Shown: positions 25,506 to 34,789, counted from the first letter of the stretch. The stretch: 64,000 bases of DNA from Chania multitudinisentens RB-25 (GCF_000520015.2 NZ_CP007044.2:3410001-3474000), one strand, 5' to 3'. Numbers and translations: made by a program. The notes: generated by a model not told the origin, from the letters alone.

Positions 25506-25533
25506 AAAAAAACCGCAGGTTTACAGCCTGCGG
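25506..25533 (-). terminator. Terminator of yoaB (shared with mdtI end)
   Basis: CCGCAGG-loop-CCTGCGG stem followed on the minus strand by a run of T (A-run at 25505-25512), 8 nt after the yoaB stop. Confidence 0.82.
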
Positions 25534-25540
25534 CTCTCCT

Positions 25541-25885
25541 CTACAGTGCGGCGATAATCTTGATTTCGACTTTGAATTGCGGGTTCATCAGGCGCGCCTG
25601 CACGGTGCAGCGCACTGGTGCGCTGCCTGCAACCACCCAGGCATCCCAAGCGGTATTCATGGCGGCAAAGTCATCACCATCAGCCAAGAAAATGGTTGCA
25701 TCTAGCACCCGGCTTTTATCTGAGCCGACACGCCCCAAGAGCACGTCAATGGCGGCCAAGGCGTTGGCGGTCTGCGCCATTGCATCTTGCTCAAGGTTCT
25801 CTGGTACACTGGTGTAATATACAGTATTATTATGGATCACGGCTTCGGACCAGCGTGATGCTGGATCAATACGTTCAATACTCAT
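25541..25885 (-). CDS. yoaB: RidA/YjgF-family protein YoaB
   Basis: 114 aa, the E. coli YoaB length. RidA-superfamily proteins hydrolyse reactive enamines and imines; the YoaB branch has no assigned substrate. The conserved arginine is in APVRCTVQARL near residue 92. It is divergent from yoaA. Confidence 0.92.
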   Translation of the reverse strand: MSIERIDPASRWSEAVIHNNTVYYTSVPENLEQDAMAQTANALAAIDVLLGRVGSDKSRVLDATIFLADGDDFAAMNTAWDAWVVAGSAPVRCTVQARLMNPQFKVEIKIIAAL

Positions 25886-26077
25886 TCAATTGTCTCCCTA
25901 TCATCAACAACTTCAGGGTAACACAGCCATCACCGGATATGTGTATTGATAAAGCCGATGGCTGAGGTGCTGTGGGTTTGGCATGTACCTAAAGTATTTA
26001 GTGCGGTGGCCAACAACGATGCAGCTTCAGGTAATAAGGGTATAATCACCGCAGAATGATACCGGCAGAGAGATAGC

Positions 26078-27982
26078 GTGGCAGACGATTTCGCACCAGA
26101 AGGCGCCTTGGCGCAGGCAATTAAGGGGTTCAAACCTCGTGAACCGCAGCGTTTGATGGCAGAAGCGGTGACGGAAGCGATCAATTTCAAACAGGAACTG
26201 GTGGTTGAGGCGGGAACCGGAACCGGTAAAACGTATGCCTATTTAGCACCAGCGCTGCGCTCTCAACGCAAGGTGATTATTTCTACCGGTTCCAAAGCGT
26301 TGCAGGATCAACTTTATACACGCGATCTTCCTACCGTGGCCAACGCATTAAACTATCAAGGTAAATTGGCGCTGTTGAAAGGGCGTTCCAATTATCTGTG
26401 CCTGGAGCGGCTTGAACAACAGTCGATGGCTGGGGGAGAATTAGCGGGTCAGACGCTGATCGACCTGGTACGCCTGCGCAGTTGGGCATCACAAACGGAA
26501 GAAGGGGACACCAGTTCTTGCCGCGATGTGGCGGAAGACAGTTTCGTTTGGCCATTGGTGACCAGCACCAACGACAATTGCCTGGGCAGTGACTGCCCGC
26601 TGTATAAAGAGTGCTTTGTGGTCAAGGCGCGCCGTCGGGCGATGGATGCTGATGTCGTGGTGGTGAATCATCACCTGTTCCTGGCGGATATGGTGGTTAA
26701 AGAGAGTGGATTTGCCGAATTGATTCCGGAAGCCGAGGTGATGATCTTCGATGAAGCGCACCAGATCCCGGATATCGCCAGCCAGTATTTTGGCAAGCAG
26801 CTTACCAGCCGCCAGCTGTTGGATGTAGCCAAAGACATCACCATTGCCTATCGCACCGAAGTCCGTGACACAGCGCAGCTGCAAAAAAGTGCCGATCGCC
26901 TTAGCCAAAGCACTCAGGATTTCCGCTTGGCACTGGGGGAACCGGGTTTTCGCGGTAATCTGCGCGAAGTACTGGCACAACCAAACGTGCAGCGTGCTCT
27001 GCTGTTGCTTGATGATGCATTGGAACTGTGTTACGACGTGGTCAAACTGTCCCTTGGGCGTTCGGCATTGTTGGATGCGGCTTTTGAGCGCGCGACGCTG
27101 TATCGTGCCCGTCTCAAACGGTTGAAAGAGGTGAACGAACCGGGTTTCAGCTACTGGTATGAATGCAATTCGCGCCACTTCGTGTTGGCGCTGACGCCGC
27201 TGACGGTAGCCGAACGTTTTCGCGAAATGCTCAACGAGAAAGTAGGCAGTTGGATCTTTACCTCGGCAACGCTGTCGGTTAACGAACAGATGGGGCATTT
27301 TACTGAACGTTTGGGGTTGCATAAAGCCAAGACGTTGCTGCTGCCCAGCCCGTTTGATTATGCCAATCAGGCGCTGCTGTGTGTCCCGCGCTTTCTGCCT
27401 TCACCCAATCAACCGGGTGGTGCTCGCCAATTGGCACGGATGTTGCGGCCATTGATCGAAGCTAATCAGGGGCGTTGTTTCTTCCTGTGTACCTCGCACC
27501 AAATGATGCGCGAACTGGCAGAGGAGTTCCGGGCTACCCTGACATTGCCGGTGCTGTTGCAAGGGGAAACCAGCAAAGGCCAGCTTTTGGCGCAGTTTGT
27601 TGAAGCGGGTAATGCGCTGTTGGTGGCCACCAGCAGTTTCTGGGAGGGCGTAGATGTGCGGGGCGACGCGCTTTCCTGTGTCATCATCGATAAACTGCCG
27701 TTTACCTCTCCTGACGATCCGCTGTTGAAAGCGCGTATTGAAGATTGCCGGCTGCGTGGCGGTGACCCGTTTAATGATGTTCAGTTACCGGATGCTGTGA
27801 TTACCCTGAAACAGGGGGTTGGCCGTTTGATTCGTGATACCGACGATCGCGGTGTGCTGGTGATTTGTGATAATCGCTTGGTGATGCGCCCTTATGGTGA
27901 AGTGTTTCTTAATAGCTTGCCACCGACGCCGCGCACCCGCGATCTGGCACAAGCGATTGCCTTCCTCAACGCTGGCAGCTAG
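26078..27982 (+). CDS. yoaA: DinG-family ATP-dependent DNA helicase YoaA
   Basis: 634 aa (E. coli 636). XPD/DinG-like 5'-3' helicase; in E. coli YoaA acts in replication-fork repair with HolC. Walker A EAGTGTGKT is at 44-52, and four cysteines at about 148-180 (SSC, DNC, SDC, KEC) form the iron-sulfur cluster site. The DEAH box FDEAHQ is near 225, followed by a C-terminal helicase domain. It uses a GTG start at 26078. No LexA box was found upstream. Confidence 0.94.
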   Translation: MADDFAPEGALAQAIKGFKPREPQRLMAEAVTEAINFKQELVVEAGTGTGKTYAYLAPALRSQRKVIISTGSKALQDQLYTRDLPTVANALNYQGKLALLKGRSNYLCLERLEQQSMAGGELAGQTLIDLVRLRSWASQTEEGDTSSCRDVAEDSFVWPLVTSTNDNCLGSDCPLYKECFVVKARRRAMDADVVVVNHHLFLADMVVKESGFAELIPEAEVMIFDEAHQIPDIASQYFGKQLTSRQLLDVAKDITIAYRTEVRDTAQLQKSADRLSQSTQDFRLALGEPGFRGNLREVLAQPNVQRALLLLDDALELCYDVVKLSLGRSALLDAAFERATLYRARLKRLKEVNEPGFSYWYECNSRHFVLALTPLTVAERFREMLNEKVGSWIFTSATLSVNEQMGHFTERLGLHKAKTLLLPSPFDYANQALLCVPRFLPSPNQPGGARQLARMLRPLIEANQGRCFFLCTSHQMMRELAEEFRATLTLPVLLQGETSKGQLLAQFVEAGNALLVATSSFWEGVDVRGDALSCVIIDKLPFTSPDDPLLKARIEDCRLRGGDPFNDVQLPDAVITLKQGVGRLIRDTDDRGVLVICDNRLVMRPYGEVFLNSLPPTPRTRDLAQAIAFLNAGS

Positions 27983-28061
27983 TGGATAGGCGTGACTTTG
28001 AGGCTGTGCTACAATGCGCGCCCTGTATGAAACCACTGATTTTTCCCGCCTGAGGTTTGGC

Positions 28062-28763
28062 ATGTCCACGCGAATTTTAGCGATTGATACGGCAACAGAA
28101 GCCTGTTCTGTTGCCATCTGGAATCAAGGCGAAACCCACGCCCTGTTCGAACTGTGTCCACGTGAACACACGCAACGTATTTTACCGCTGGTGCAGCAGG
28201 TGCTGGCTGAATCCGGGCTCACGCTTTCTCAACTCGATGCGCTGGCCTTTGGCCGTGGGCCGGGCAGCTTTACCGGCGTGCGTATCGGGATTGGCATTGC
28301 TCAGGGATTGGCGTTGGGGGCAGATCTGCCGATGTTGGGTATATCCACCTTGCAAACCATGGCGCAGGGCGCTTGGCGCTTGACCGGAACGCAGCGCGTG
28401 CTGGCAGCAATTGATGCGCGGATGGGGGAAGTTTATTGGGGGCAGTTTGAGCGCCAACAGAACGGCCAGTGGTGGGAAAGTGAAGGGGAAGCGGTGCTGT
28501 CGCCGCCACAGGTTTTTGAACGCGCGCGAAGTTTAGAGGGCAACTGGGCATACGTTGGCACAGGGTGGCAGACTTACCCGGATTTGCTGGCGGATGCGGC
28601 TCTTGGTTTGAGTGATGGGCAAATGTTGTTGCCGCAGGCTGAGGATATGCTGCCGTTGGCATTGCAGGCCTGGCAGCTAGGGCTGGCGGTCAGTGTGGAA
28701 AATGCTGAACCTACCTACTTGCGCAATGAAGTCACCTGGAAAAAACTGCCAGGGCGCGAATAA
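28062..28763 (+). CDS. tsaB: tRNA threonylcarbamoyladenosine protein TsaB
   Basis: 233-aa member of the TsaBDE complex that makes t6A37 in ANN-decoding tRNAs. Opens RILAIDTATEACSVA and carries FGRGPGSFTGVRIGIGIAQGLALG, the family signature. The start at 28062 follows TGAGG; the frame is open upstream to 28014. Confidence 0.95.
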   Translation: MSTRILAIDTATEACSVAIWNQGETHALFELCPREHTQRILPLVQQVLAESGLTLSQLDALAFGRGPGSFTGVRIGIGIAQGLALGADLPMLGISTLQTMAQGAWRLTGTQRVLAAIDARMGEVYWGQFERQQNGQWWESEGEAVLSPPQVFERARSLEGNWAYVGTGWQTYPDLLADAALGLSDGQMLLPQAEDMLPLALQAWQLGLAVSVENAEPTYLRNEVTWKKLPGRE

Positions 28764-28819
28764 TGCCTTTTCTTCTGTGGGGCATAGGTTTTGTCACTCG
28801 ACTTTGTGTCTCTGCTTTC

Positions 28820-28847
28820 CAGCAACTCAAATTATTTAGGGTATAAT
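28820..28847. repeat. Dispersed palindromic repeat, copy 7 (one end)
   Basis: AGCAACTCAAATTATTTAGG followed by GTATAATT is the inverted form of the family end TATACCCTAAATAATT...GTTGCT. The other end is lost or diverged; CCTGCAACTTGCGCGAAGG at about 28884-28902 may be part of it. Confidence 0.6.
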
Positions 28848-28944
28848 TATTATTGTGTTGTCATTGATGTAAGAAATATGCCCGCCTGCAACTTGCGCGA
28901 AGGAATGTGGTCGGAGTTACAGCCAATTCTAGGAGATTGCGACA

Positions 28945-29535
28945 ATGTTGACCTGCACGTTGAGTAAAAAACTATTAACGCTGGCGGTTGCCGGTAGCGT
29001 ACTGGCGCTCTCCGGCTGTGTAACCATTCCAGAGGCGATTCAGGGAACCAGTGCTACGCCGGTAGATCAACTATCTTCAGTGCAGAATGCGCCGAATCTG
29101 TTTACCGGTGCCGAGGCTCGCTTTGGTGGCACGGTCGTAGCGACATCTAATGAGCGTGGCCGTACGGTGCTGGAGATCGCTGCGGTGCCGCTGGATTCCG
29201 GGGCGCGCCCTATTCTGGGGGAACCTGCGCAGGGGCGGTTGTTGGCATCGGTCAACGGTTTCCTTGATCCGGTTGATTTTAACGGCCAGTTGGTCACCGT
29301 GGTGGGGCCAATTACCGGTGTACATGAAGGTAAGATTGGTATGACGCCGTATCGGTTTGTCACCATGAATGCTACCGGTTTTAAACGTTGGCGCATTGCC
29401 CAGCAGATTGTGATGCCACCGCAGCCGATGGGGCCATGGGGGCCGCGTGGTGGCCCGTGGGGCCATGGTTGGGGCCCCGGTTATGGCTGGTATAACCCAG
29501 GCCCGGCCCGGATACAAACTTTTGTTACTCAGTGA
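28945..29535 (+). CDS. yeaY: Slp-family outer-membrane lipoprotein YeaY
   Basis: 196-aa predicted lipoprotein. A signal peptide ends in the lipobox LSGC (acylated Cys25). The body contains the Slp-family segment GSRARFGG-like EARFGGTVVATSN, and a Gly/Trp/Pro-rich C-terminus follows MPPQPMGPWG. Function is unknown; Slp paralogues are stationary-phase or acid-stress lipoproteins. AGGAG lies before the ATG. The order tsaB-yeaY-fadD matches E. coli. Confidence 0.9.
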   Translation: MLTCTLSKKLLTLAVAGSVLALSGCVTIPEAIQGTSATPVDQLSSVQNAPNLFTGAEARFGGTVVATSNERGRTVLEIAAVPLDSGARPILGEPAQGRLLASVNGFLDPVDFNGQLVTVVGPITGVHEGKIGMTPYRFVTMNATGFKRWRIAQQIVMPPQPMGPWGPRGGPWGHGWGPGYGWYNPGPARIQTFVTQ

Positions 29536-29562
29536 GTTGAGTAACAATTTTACAATTCTAAA

Positions 29563-29586
29563 TAGGGCGGCCTGATAGCCGCCCTA
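29563..29586 (+). terminator. Terminator of yeaY
   Basis: GGGCGGC-CTGATA-GCCGCCC stem followed by TATACTTTTAT. Confidence 0.7.
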
Positions 29587-29646
29587 TACTTTTATGTAAG
29601 GGCAATTAGTGACGCACATCGCAACCTGAGGATTGTTTAAAACTCA

Positions 29647-29663
29647 AACTGGTACGCTGAGTT
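29647..29663. promoter_or_regulatory. FadR operator before fadD
   Basis: AACTGGTACGCTGAGTT resembles the FadR consensus AACTGGTCNGACCAGTT and the sites known upstream of E. coli fadD. It lies 73 nt before the start codon. Repression by FadR, relieved by long-chain acyl-CoA, is expected. Confidence 0.65.
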
Positions 29664-29736
29664 AAAATATTGTTAAAGTTTGGCGGCGTATTGGGAGGGG
29701 GCGATGATAATTAGCAAAAATTTCAGGAGTAATAGC

Positions 29737-31425
29737 TTGGATAAGGTCTGGTTAAAACGTTACCCGGCAGATGTTCCGGCAGAGATTGATGCCGATTACT
29801 ATTCATCTCTGATCGAAGTATTTGAAAAGGCAGCCATGCGTTACGCGGATCAGCCTGCTTTTATCAATATGGGCGAGGTGATGACCTTCCGTAAGCTGGA
29901 AGAGCGCAGCCGGGCGTTTGCTGCTTACCTGCAAAATGAGCTGAAGCTGAAGAAGGGCGATCGCGTCGCTCTGATGATGCCGAACTTGTTGCAGTATCCC
30001 ATTGCTCTGTTTGGTATTTTGCGTGCCGGTATGGTGGTGGTGAACGTGAACCCGCTGTATACGCCGCGTGAGTTGGAACATCAGCTGAATGACAGCGGTG
30101 CCAGCGCCATTGTTATTGTTTCCAATTTTGCCCATACGCTGGAAAAAGTGGTGTTCCAAACCCAGGTGAAGCATGTGATCCTGACGCGCATGGGGGATCA
30201 ACTCTCGGCGGCCAAAGGGACGCTGGTGAATTTTGTGGTGAAATACATCAAGCGCCTGGTGCCCAAATATCATCTGCCAGATGCCATTTCTTTCCGTAGC
30301 GTGTTGCAGCGTGGTCGCCGCCTGCAATATGTCAAACCTGAGGTTATCAATACCGATCTGGCCTTTTTGCAATATACCGGGGGAACTACCGGTGTGGCTA
30401 AAGGCGCAATGCTGACGCATCGCAATATGCAGGCGAATCTGGCACAGGCCAAGGCCGCTTATGTGCCTCTGCTGCGTGATGGGCAGGAATTGGTGGTGAC
30501 AGCTCTGCCGCTGTATCACATCTTTGCGCTGACGGTGAATTGCCTGCTGTTTATTGAACTGGGAGGATGCAGCCTGATGATTACCAACCCGCGAGATATT
30601 CCGGGGATGGTGAAAGAATTGGCGAAGTATCCTTTCACTGCGATGACCGGGGTGAACACGCTGTTTAATGCGTTATTGAATAATGAAGATTTTCAAGAGC
30701 TCGATTTCTCCACGTTGCGGTTGTCTGTAGGAGGTGGGATGTCGGTGCAGAAAGCGGTAGCAGAACGGTGGGAAAAACTGACCGGCAAGCATTTGCTGGA
30801 GGGGTATGGGCTGACCGAATGTTCTCCGTTGGTATCGGGTAATCCACATGATCTGATGCATTACAGTGGCAGTATCGGTTTGCCGGTACCTTCTACCGAT
30901 ATTCGTTTAGTAGACGACGATGGCAAAGAGGTTCCTGCTGGTGAACCGGGAGAACTTTGGGTTAAAGGGCCACAAGTTATGTTAGGCTATTGGCAACGCC
31001 CAGAGGCAACGGATGACGTGTTAAAAGATGGCTGGCTTGCAACTGGAGATATCGTTACCGTCGATGATGAAGGTTTTATTCGCATTATTGATCGTAAGAA
31101 AGATATGATTCTGGTTTCGGGTTTTAACGTTTATCCGAATGAGATAGAAGATATTGTCAGCCAGCACCCGAAAGTGATGGAGTGTGCGGCGATTGGTGTG
31201 CCGAGCGGGGCTTCCGGTGAAGCGGTGAAGATTTGTGTGGTGAAGAAAGAGGCTTCTCTTACTAAAGAAGAGTTGCTAACGCACTGTCGCCGGCATCTGA
31301 CCGGGTATAAAGTGCCCAAAATTGTTGAATTCCGTGACGAATTGCCGAAGTCAAACGTTGGTAAGATTTTACGGCGGGAACTGCGTGATGAGCACAAAGT
31401 TCCCAAGGCAGTCGATGCTGCCTAG
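29737..31425 (+). CDS. fadD: Long-chain-fatty-acid-CoA ligase FadD
   Basis: 562 aa (E. coli 561). Activates imported long-chain fatty acids to acyl-CoA at the inner membrane for beta-oxidation. The P-loop YTGGTTGVAKG (about 212-222), the LEGYGLTE adenylation motif, and the C-terminal GYKVPK and catalytic lysine region SNVGKILRRELR are intact. The start is a TTG at 29737, seven nt after AGGAG at 29725-29729, as in E. coli; an ATG at 29704 would add 11 residues not found in the family. Confidence 0.96.
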   Translation: MDKVWLKRYPADVPAEIDADYYSSLIEVFEKAAMRYADQPAFINMGEVMTFRKLEERSRAFAAYLQNELKLKKGDRVALMMPNLLQYPIALFGILRAGMVVVNVNPLYTPRELEHQLNDSGASAIVIVSNFAHTLEKVVFQTQVKHVILTRMGDQLSAAKGTLVNFVVKYIKRLVPKYHLPDAISFRSVLQRGRRLQYVKPEVINTDLAFLQYTGGTTGVAKGAMLTHRNMQANLAQAKAAYVPLLRDGQELVVTALPLYHIFALTVNCLLFIELGGCSLMITNPRDIPGMVKELAKYPFTAMTGVNTLFNALLNNEDFQELDFSTLRLSVGGGMSVQKAVAERWEKLTGKHLLEGYGLTECSPLVSGNPHDLMHYSGSIGLPVPSTDIRLVDDDGKEVPAGEPGELWVKGPQVMLGYWQRPEATDDVLKDGWLATGDIVTVDDEGFIRIIDRKKDMILVSGFNVYPNEIEDIVSQHPKVMECAAIGVPSGASGEAVKICVVKKEASLTKEELLTHCRRHLTGYKVPKIVEFRDELPKSNVGKILRRELRDEHKVPKAVDAA

Positions 31426-31441
31426 GTAATGCGGTTAGACT

Positions 31442-31507
31442 TGATGAGTTTCAAGGTTGCAGGAATGTGTGTAACCAATGCAGTTGCGACTTGAAAGATG
31501 ATGGGTA
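31442..31507. repeat. Dispersed palindromic repeat, copy 8
   Basis: GAGTTTCAAGGTTGCAGG and TGCGACTTGAAAGATGATGG form the two arms. This is a diverged copy just after fadD. Confidence 0.45.
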
Positions 31508-31523
31508 ACCACTCCTTATCAAC

Positions 31524-31545
31524 AACGCCGGTGAATGCCGGCGTT
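31524..31545 (+). terminator. Terminator candidate after fadD
   Basis: AACGCCGG-TGAATG-CCGGCGTT, a perfect 8-bp stem 100 nt after fadD, followed by GCCGTGTTT only, so the T-tract is poor. Confidence 0.5.
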
Positions 31546-31637
31546 GCCGTGTTTGAACCATAAAATACCCATAGCCTTTATATAGCCAAAGGTTACGGCT
31601 TGGAGACGGTGGGTAACATGACAAAGAGAATGATGTT

Positions 31638-32759
31638 TTGAATTATCAGTTGATCACTACCGACGCCGGTTTACAGCAGGTCTGTGAGCAGGCACAAAAC
31701 CATGCCCAGATTGCACTGGATACCGAGTTTGTCAGAACGCGTACCTATTATCCGCAGCTAGGCCTGATCCAGATATACGATGGTGAACAACTTTCCCTGA
31801 TCGATCCGCTCCCTATCAAGCAATGGCAGCCGTTTATCGATCTGTTGGCCAATACGAAGGTGGTAAAGTTTCTGCACGCGGGCAGTGAGGATCTGGAAGT
31901 GTTTCTCAATGCCTTCAAAACGTTGCCAACACCGATGATCGATACCCAAATCCTGGCTGCATTCAGTGGTCATGCATTGTCCTGTGGTTTCGCCAAATTG
32001 GTAACGGAATACATGCAGGTTGATCTGGATAAAAGCGAATCCCGTACCGACTGGTTGGCACGGCCGTTAACGGAACGGCAGTGCATTTATGCGGCAGCTG
32101 ATGTTTTCTACTTATTGCCCATGGCTAAGCAACTGATACAGAAAACTGAGGAGGCAGGCTGCACCGCAGCGGCGTATAGCGAATGCCTATTGCTATGCCA
32201 GCGCCGCAGTGAAACGTTATCACCAGAACTCGCCTATCGCGAAATCACCAATGCTTGGCAGCTACGGCCACGCCAGTTGGGTTGTTTACAGAAACTGGCT
32301 GAATGGCGCTTACGCCAGGCACGCGAGCGCGATCTGGCCGTGAACTTTGTGGTGCGTGAAGAGAACCTGTGGGCGGTTGCACGTTATATGCCAATATCTT
32401 TGGGCGAACTTGATTCACTCGGGCTGAGCGGGCCGGAAATCCGTTATCACGGTAAAACGCTGGTGGCTTTGGTAGCGGAAGCCAATGCGTTGGATGAATC
32501 TGCTTTGCCCGAACCGCTGGCTAACCTGATCGATCAGCCGGGATATAAGAAAGTATTTAAAGAGCTCAAAGAGGCGATCGGTGATATAAGCGAACAAAGT
32601 GGTTTTAGCAGTGAATTGTTGGCATCGCGTCGGCAAATTAACCAATTACTGAATTGGCACTGGAAACTGAAAGGTAGTGAGAGTCAGCCAGAATTAATGA
32701 GCAGCTGGCGTGGTGATTTATTGGCGGCACCCTTGCAGGACATCCTGAAAAATTATTAA
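31638..32759 (+). CDS. rnd: Ribonuclease D
   Basis: 373 aa (E. coli 375). A 3'-5' exoribonuclease maturing tRNA 3' ends. DEDDy catalytic residues: Asp28 and Glu30 in LDTEFV, DTQIL, and YAAADVFYLL (Tyr...Asp). An HRDC domain lies around 210-290. A TTG start at 31638 matches the family start NYQ and the known UUG start of E. coli rnd. Confidence 0.94.
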   Translation: MNYQLITTDAGLQQVCEQAQNHAQIALDTEFVRTRTYYPQLGLIQIYDGEQLSLIDPLPIKQWQPFIDLLANTKVVKFLHAGSEDLEVFLNAFKTLPTPMIDTQILAAFSGHALSCGFAKLVTEYMQVDLDKSESRTDWLARPLTERQCIYAAADVFYLLPMAKQLIQKTEEAGCTAAAYSECLLLCQRRSETLSPELAYREITNAWQLRPRQLGCLQKLAEWRLRQARERDLAVNFVVREENLWAVARYMPISLGELDSLGLSGPEIRYHGKTLVALVAEANALDESALPEPLANLIDQPGYKKVFKELKEAIGDISEQSGFSSELLASRRQINQLLNWHWKLKGSESQPELMSSWRGDLLAAPLQDILKNY

Positions 32760-32906
32760 TCATTAAGCGAGAAGGATGGAACCATGCAGACGTTTTGTGG
32801 TTCTGTTTTTCTGCGGAAATAACGTTGTGCTGAAGGTAATAATCCAGTTCAGTCTTAAAAGATCCTATTCTTAAGATGAAAATGAGCAAATACTACGGAT
32901 TATTTA

Positions 32907-32926
32907 AACTGTGCGTATATACAGTT
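32907..32926. promoter_or_regulatory. Orphan LexA-like box between rnd and minE
   Basis: AACTGTGCGTATATACAGTT contains CTG-N10-CAG inside a near-perfect palindrome and matches the LexA consensus closely. It lies between two convergent genes, where no annotated start is near. The nearest downstream frames are a minus-strand frame starting at 32889 (antisense to the end of rnd) and a 20-codon plus-strand frame that overlaps the box. Confidence 0.5.
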
Positions 32927-32951
32927 CCCCCTGTATAAATTATACAGGGGG
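32927..32951 (-). terminator. Terminator of minCDE
   Basis: CCCCCTGTATA-AAT-TATACAGGGGG, a perfect 11-bp stem 16 nt after the minE stop. On the minus strand only a short AACTGT follows, so it lacks a good T-run. Confidence 0.6.
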
Positions 32952-32966
32952 ATTATGCGGACGCCA

Positions 32967-33236
32967 TCATTTAAGGGGCTCTTCCGATTCCGGCAGGGTT
33001 ACGTTAAGTTCCAGTACCGAAATATCATCCCCTTTCTGCTCGAATTGCACATGCAGCATCTCAGGATCGATTTGAACGTATTTACAAATTACCGCCAAAA
33101 TGTCACGTTTTAAATCAGGTAGATAGTGGGGCTCACAGTCCCCACGGCGACGTTCTGCAACGATAATTTGCAGCCGTTCTTTGGCTACACTGGCTGTTGA
33201 TTTTTTGCGGGACAGAAAAAAGTCTAACAAAGCCAT
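32967..33236 (-). CDS. minE: Cell-division topological specificity factor MinE
   Basis: 89 aa, full length. An N-terminal membrane-targeting/anti-MinCD helix (LLDFFLSRKKSTASVAKERL) and a C-terminal dimerisation domain are visible. It drives pole-to-pole oscillation of MinCD so that division occurs at mid-cell. It is the last gene of minCDE, 3 nt after minD. Confidence 0.97.
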   Translation of the reverse strand: MALLDFFLSRKKSTASVAKERLQIIVAERRRGDCEPHYLPDLKRDILAVICKYVQIDPEMLHVQFEQKGDDISVLELNVTLPESEEPLK

Positions 33237-33239
33237 GGT

Positions 33240-34052
33240 TTATCCCCCAAAAAGGCGTTTCAGGAAGCCCTTTTTCTCTTCTTCGATGAAGCGGAACGGG
33301 CGTTCTTCCCCTAACAAACGCTGAACGGTATCGTCGTAAGCCTTACCGGCATCAGACTCAATATCCAAAATCACAGGTTCGCCCTGGTTGGATGCACGTA
33401 ATACAGACTGATCTTCTGGGATAACGCCAATCAGTGGAATCCGCAGGATCTCCAACACATCTTCCATGCTCAACATGTCACCACGGCTGACACGACCTGG
33501 ATTATAGCGGGTTAATAGCAAATGCTCCTTGATGGGGGCTTCGCTTTTTTCGGCACGGCGTGATTTGGAGGATAAAATGCCAAGAATACGATCAGAGTCA
33601 CGTACTGAAGACACTTCCGGGTTTGTGGTGATGATGGCTTCATCAGCGAAATACAGCGCCATCAGGGCACCGCTTTCAATACCAGCTGGAGAATCACAAA
33701 CCACAAATTCGAACGCCATTTCGTTGAGGCCGTTGAGCACTTTTTCAACGCCTTCGCGAGTCAGGGCATCTTTATCACGCGTTTGTGAAGCGGGCAGAAT
33801 GTAGAGGTTTTCAGTGCGTTTATCTTTGATCAACGCTTGATTCAACGTAGCATCACCCTGAATAACGTTAACAAAATCATAAACGACCCGGCGCTCACAG
33901 CCCATAATAAGGTCAAGGTTACGCAGGCCGATATCGAAGTCGATCACCACGGTTTTCTTGCCTCTCTGGGCTAAACCGGTAGCAATGGCTGCACTTGATG
34001 TGGTCTTGCCAACGCCCCCTTTACCCGATGTAACAACAATAATGCGTGCCAT
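33240..34052 (-). CDS. minD: Septum-site determining ATPase MinD
   Basis: 270 aa, full length. Deviant Walker A GKGGVGKTT is at about 10-18, and the C-terminal amphipathic membrane-targeting helix ends GFLKRLFGG. It recruits MinC to the membrane and is released by MinE. Confidence 0.98.
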   Translation of the reverse strand: MARIIVVTSGKGGVGKTTSSAAIATGLAQRGKKTVVIDFDIGLRNLDLIMGCERRVVYDFVNVIQGDATLNQALIKDKRTENLYILPASQTRDKDALTREGVEKVLNGLNEMAFEFVVCDSPAGIESGALMALYFADEAIITTNPEVSSVRDSDRILGILSSKSRRAEKSEAPIKEHLLLTRYNPGRVSRGDMLSMEDVLEILRIPLIGVIPEDQSVLRASNQGEPVILDIESDAGKAYDDTVQRLLGEERPFRFIEEEKKGFLKRLFGG

Positions 34053-34093
34053 GAAATGGATTCCTTGTTAAAAGGGCTTAATTTAAAGGTTGT

Positions 34094-34789
34094 TTAATTT
34101 AAAGGTTGTATAGTTAAAGCGTTATCCAACAGGCTGAGTCGAATTGCCTGCCCGAAAAAATCGGCCGGGATCTGATCGCTCAACCAGTATTGCCCTGCGA
34201 TAGAGACTAGCTCAGCCCCAAGGTGTGTGCAAAAAATCTGGCACTGAGCATCACCGGAAGCCCCCGCCAGAGCACGGCCACGCATCATGCCGTAAATATG
34301 AATGTTGCCATCGGCAATCAATTCTGCGCCAGCACTGACGCTGTTGGTGACGATCAAATCGGAGTTGCGGGCATAAATCTGCTGGCCGGAACGAACAGGG
34401 GTATTAATGATGCGTGTTTTGGCAGGAGCATTATCTGGCACTGGTGCCGCGACAGGTGGTGCCTGAGTGGCCATCTTCTGGCCTTTACCTTCATTTAACA
34501 ATGGCAAACCAGCGCGGGCAATAGCCCGTTTTTGCCGTTCATCTTTGCAACCGCTGATGCCGACCACACGCAAACCCGCGGCCATGACAGCCTGCTGAAG
34601 TTCCTTCCAGTTTGCATCGCCATTCAGCGTTGCAACATTGATAACAACAGGGGCATTTTTGAGAAAAGCAGGGGCTTGATCGACCTTTTCCTGCAATGCC
34701 TGACGTATTACCTCGGGTTCTGAATTATACAAATGAACAACCGATAGGGTAAAACTGCTGCCTTTTAGCTCAATTGGCGATTGTGACAT
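34094..34789 (-). CDS. minC: Septum formation inhibitor MinC
   Basis: 231 aa, full length. The N-terminal FtsZ-inhibiting domain (1-105) is joined by a Pro/Ala linker to the C-terminal beta-helix (from about 125, RSGQQIYARNSDLIV) that binds MinD. It is the first gene of minCDE, divergent from ycgL. Confidence 0.97.
   Translation of the reverse strand: MSQSPIELKGSSFTLSVVHLYNSEPEVIRQALQEKVDQAPAFLKNAPVVINVATLNGDANWKELQQAVMAAGLRVVGISGCKDERQKRAIARAGLPLLNEGKGQKMATQAPPVAAPVPDNAPAKTRIINTPVRSGQQIYARNSDLIVTNSVSAGAELIADGNIHIYGMMRGRALAGASGDAQCQIFCTHLGAELVSIAGQYWLSDQIPADFFGQAIRLSLLDNALTIQPLN

Noticed and set aside
32638..32889. Minus-strand frame downstream of the orphan LexA-like box
   Set aside because: Most of it is antisense to the 3' end of rnd and it lacks a ribosome site; kept only as a possible explanation in the LexA finding.
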